DNA from: Burkholderiales bacterium
GTDB taxonomy: Bacteria > Pseudomonadota > Gammaproteobacteria > Burkholderiales > SG8-39
Assembly: GCA_020846575.1 (NCBI GenBank)
Contig: JADLDQ010000149.1
Span: 1-6,245, forward strand
Reading direction: 5' to 3'
DNA length: 6,245 nt
The position numbers were made by a program, and so were the translations under genes. A model generated the notes under the pieces. That model saw only the letters and a program-made list of their open reading frames with translations. It had not been told where the DNA came from and did not search any database. The number at the start of each line of letters is the position of its first letter. Positions within the stretch are counted from its first letter, which is position 1. This document shows positions 5,597 through 6,245 of the stretch, piece after piece.

Positions 5597-5618
5597 GCGA
5601 TCGCGCGGGCCGATCGTC

Positions 5619-5635
5619 GATCGGGGCGCCCGATC
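5619..5635. repeat. Perfect 7-bp inverted repeat at the DapA-family stop codon
   Basis: GATCGGG (5619-5625) and CCCGATC (5629-5635) form a stem with a 3-base loop that includes two bases of the TGA stop. A second stem, CCGATC (5610-5615) with GATCGG (5619-5624), shares the left arm, so the two are mutually exclusive. Five GATC sites fall within 5599-5654. It could be part of a composite 3'-end structure. Confidence 0.4.
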
Positions 5636-6245
5636 AGGGTGCCGCAGGCGGATCGCCGGCCAGTCGCGGCATGGCAAAGCCCGCCGCGGCCAGCTCCGCG
5701 GTCAGGTCCGCGTGCTGCCCCGGCGTCAGCTCGACCAGCGGCGGCCGCACCGTGACCCACCCGGGATCCGATGCGTAGTGCGCGATGGCCGCCTTCAGCG
5801 CCGCCATCATGGGGTACTTCTGGAAGATGGCGCGGGTTGCGCTGACACTCGACTGAAGGCGCTCGGCATCCGGTTCGCGCCAGCGGCGGTAGAGCGCGTC
5901 GATGGCGGCCGGGTTCACGTTGCCGGTCGCGGTGATGCAGCCCGCCCCACCGGCGCGCATGTTGCGCAGCAGGAACACCTCGCTGCCCGCAAACACGTCG
6001 AAGCCCGACTGCCCGAAGGCATCGTGTACCGCCTGCGTGTAGTCCCAGTCGCCGGAGGAATCCTTGATCCCGGCGACCACGCCCGGATAGCGTGCGAGCA
6101 GCCGCTCGATCAACGCGAGCGCAATCCCTACCTGGGAGACCGGCGGAATGTGGTACAGGTACAGACGCAGCCGTGCATCGCCAACCCGCTCGATCACTTC
6201 GGAGAAACTGCGATACAGGCCATCCAGCGGCACGTCCTTGTAGTA
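5634..6245 (-). CDS. Dihydrodipicolinate synthase/N-acetylneuraminate lyase family aldolase, C-terminal part
   Basis: This reading frame is open to the window edge; 203 residues are visible and roughly the first third is missing. The family forms a Schiff base between a lysine and a 2-oxo acid in a TIM barrel. The fragment opens with YYKDVPLDGLY, where the tyrosine pair includes the probable general acid/base (Tyr133 in E. coli DapA). LYLYHIPPVS (28-37) is a typical strand. The lysine in GIKDSSGDW is K61 of the fragment, encoded at 6063-6065. FAGSEVFLL and CITATGNVNP (103-112) follow in family order. The HIPP and GDWDY variants differ from housekeeping DapA, so this is probably a catabolic or sugar-acid aldolase; the substrate is unknown. 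A GTG at 6233 is internal and not the start. It probably ends its transcript at the hairpins downstream. Confidence 0.9.
   Translation of the reverse strand, partial: YYKDVPLDGLYRSFSEVIERVGDARLRLYLYHIPPVSQVGIALALIERLLARYPGVVAGIKDSSGDWDYTQAVHDAFGQSGFDVFAGSEVFLLRNMRAGGAGCITATGNVNPAAIDALYRRWREPDAERLQSSVSATRAIFQKYPMMAALKAAIAHYASDPGWVTVRPPLVELTPGQHADLTAELAAAGFAMPRLAGDPPAAP

Overview
The window is GC-rich proteobacterial chromosome, roughly two thirds G+C by eye, with one AT-rich island at about 715-830. TAGAAT-type -10 boxes, purine-rich ribosome binding sites and the gene families present fit a Beta- or Gammaproteobacterium; I cannot name the genus. There is no sign of an insertion sequence, CRISPR array, phage gene, rRNA or tRNA. 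Every gene of substantial length belongs to a recognisable family.

Layout. (1) 2-217, plus strand: the last 71 codons of a classical gamma-glutamyltransferase (GGT). (2) 218-456: no gene; several inverted repeats, one with 9-bp perfect arms. (3) 457-678, minus strand: a small 73-residue protein of unknown function with a good ribosome binding site, two candidate promoters and a leader hairpin in the AT-rich island. (4) 890-1231, minus strand: a NIPSNAP-family protein. (5) A 107-bp divergent promoter region with mirrored TAGAAT boxes. (6) 1339-4769, plus strand: a likely three-gene operon of a CoA-binding Rossmann protein, a MetY-type O-acetylhomoserine sulfhydrylase and a second, divergent GGT-like Ntn-hydrolase. 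The gaps inside it are 18 and 29 bp. (7) 4823-5509, minus strand: an exported ankyrin-repeat protein, convergent with the operon. (8) 5634-6245, minus strand: the C-terminal part of a dihydrodipicolinate synthase/N-acetylneuraminate lyase family aldolase, cut by the window edge. Stacked hairpins lie between its stop and the ankyrin gene.

How the genes may work together. MetY makes homocysteine from O-acetylhomoserine and sulfide. The CoA-binding protein is a small Rossmann protein with no assigned reaction here. The second GGT-like enzyme keeps the autoprocessing threonine but lacks residues that hold the gamma-glutamyl group in E. coli GGT, so it may act on another amide. A shared role in sulfur, thiol or amide scavenging is inference from operon layout. 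I found no clear new multi-gene system. The best leads are the divergent GGT-like hydrolase in the metY operon, the small protein with its structured leader, and the structured non-coding stretches at 357-432 and 5575-5635.
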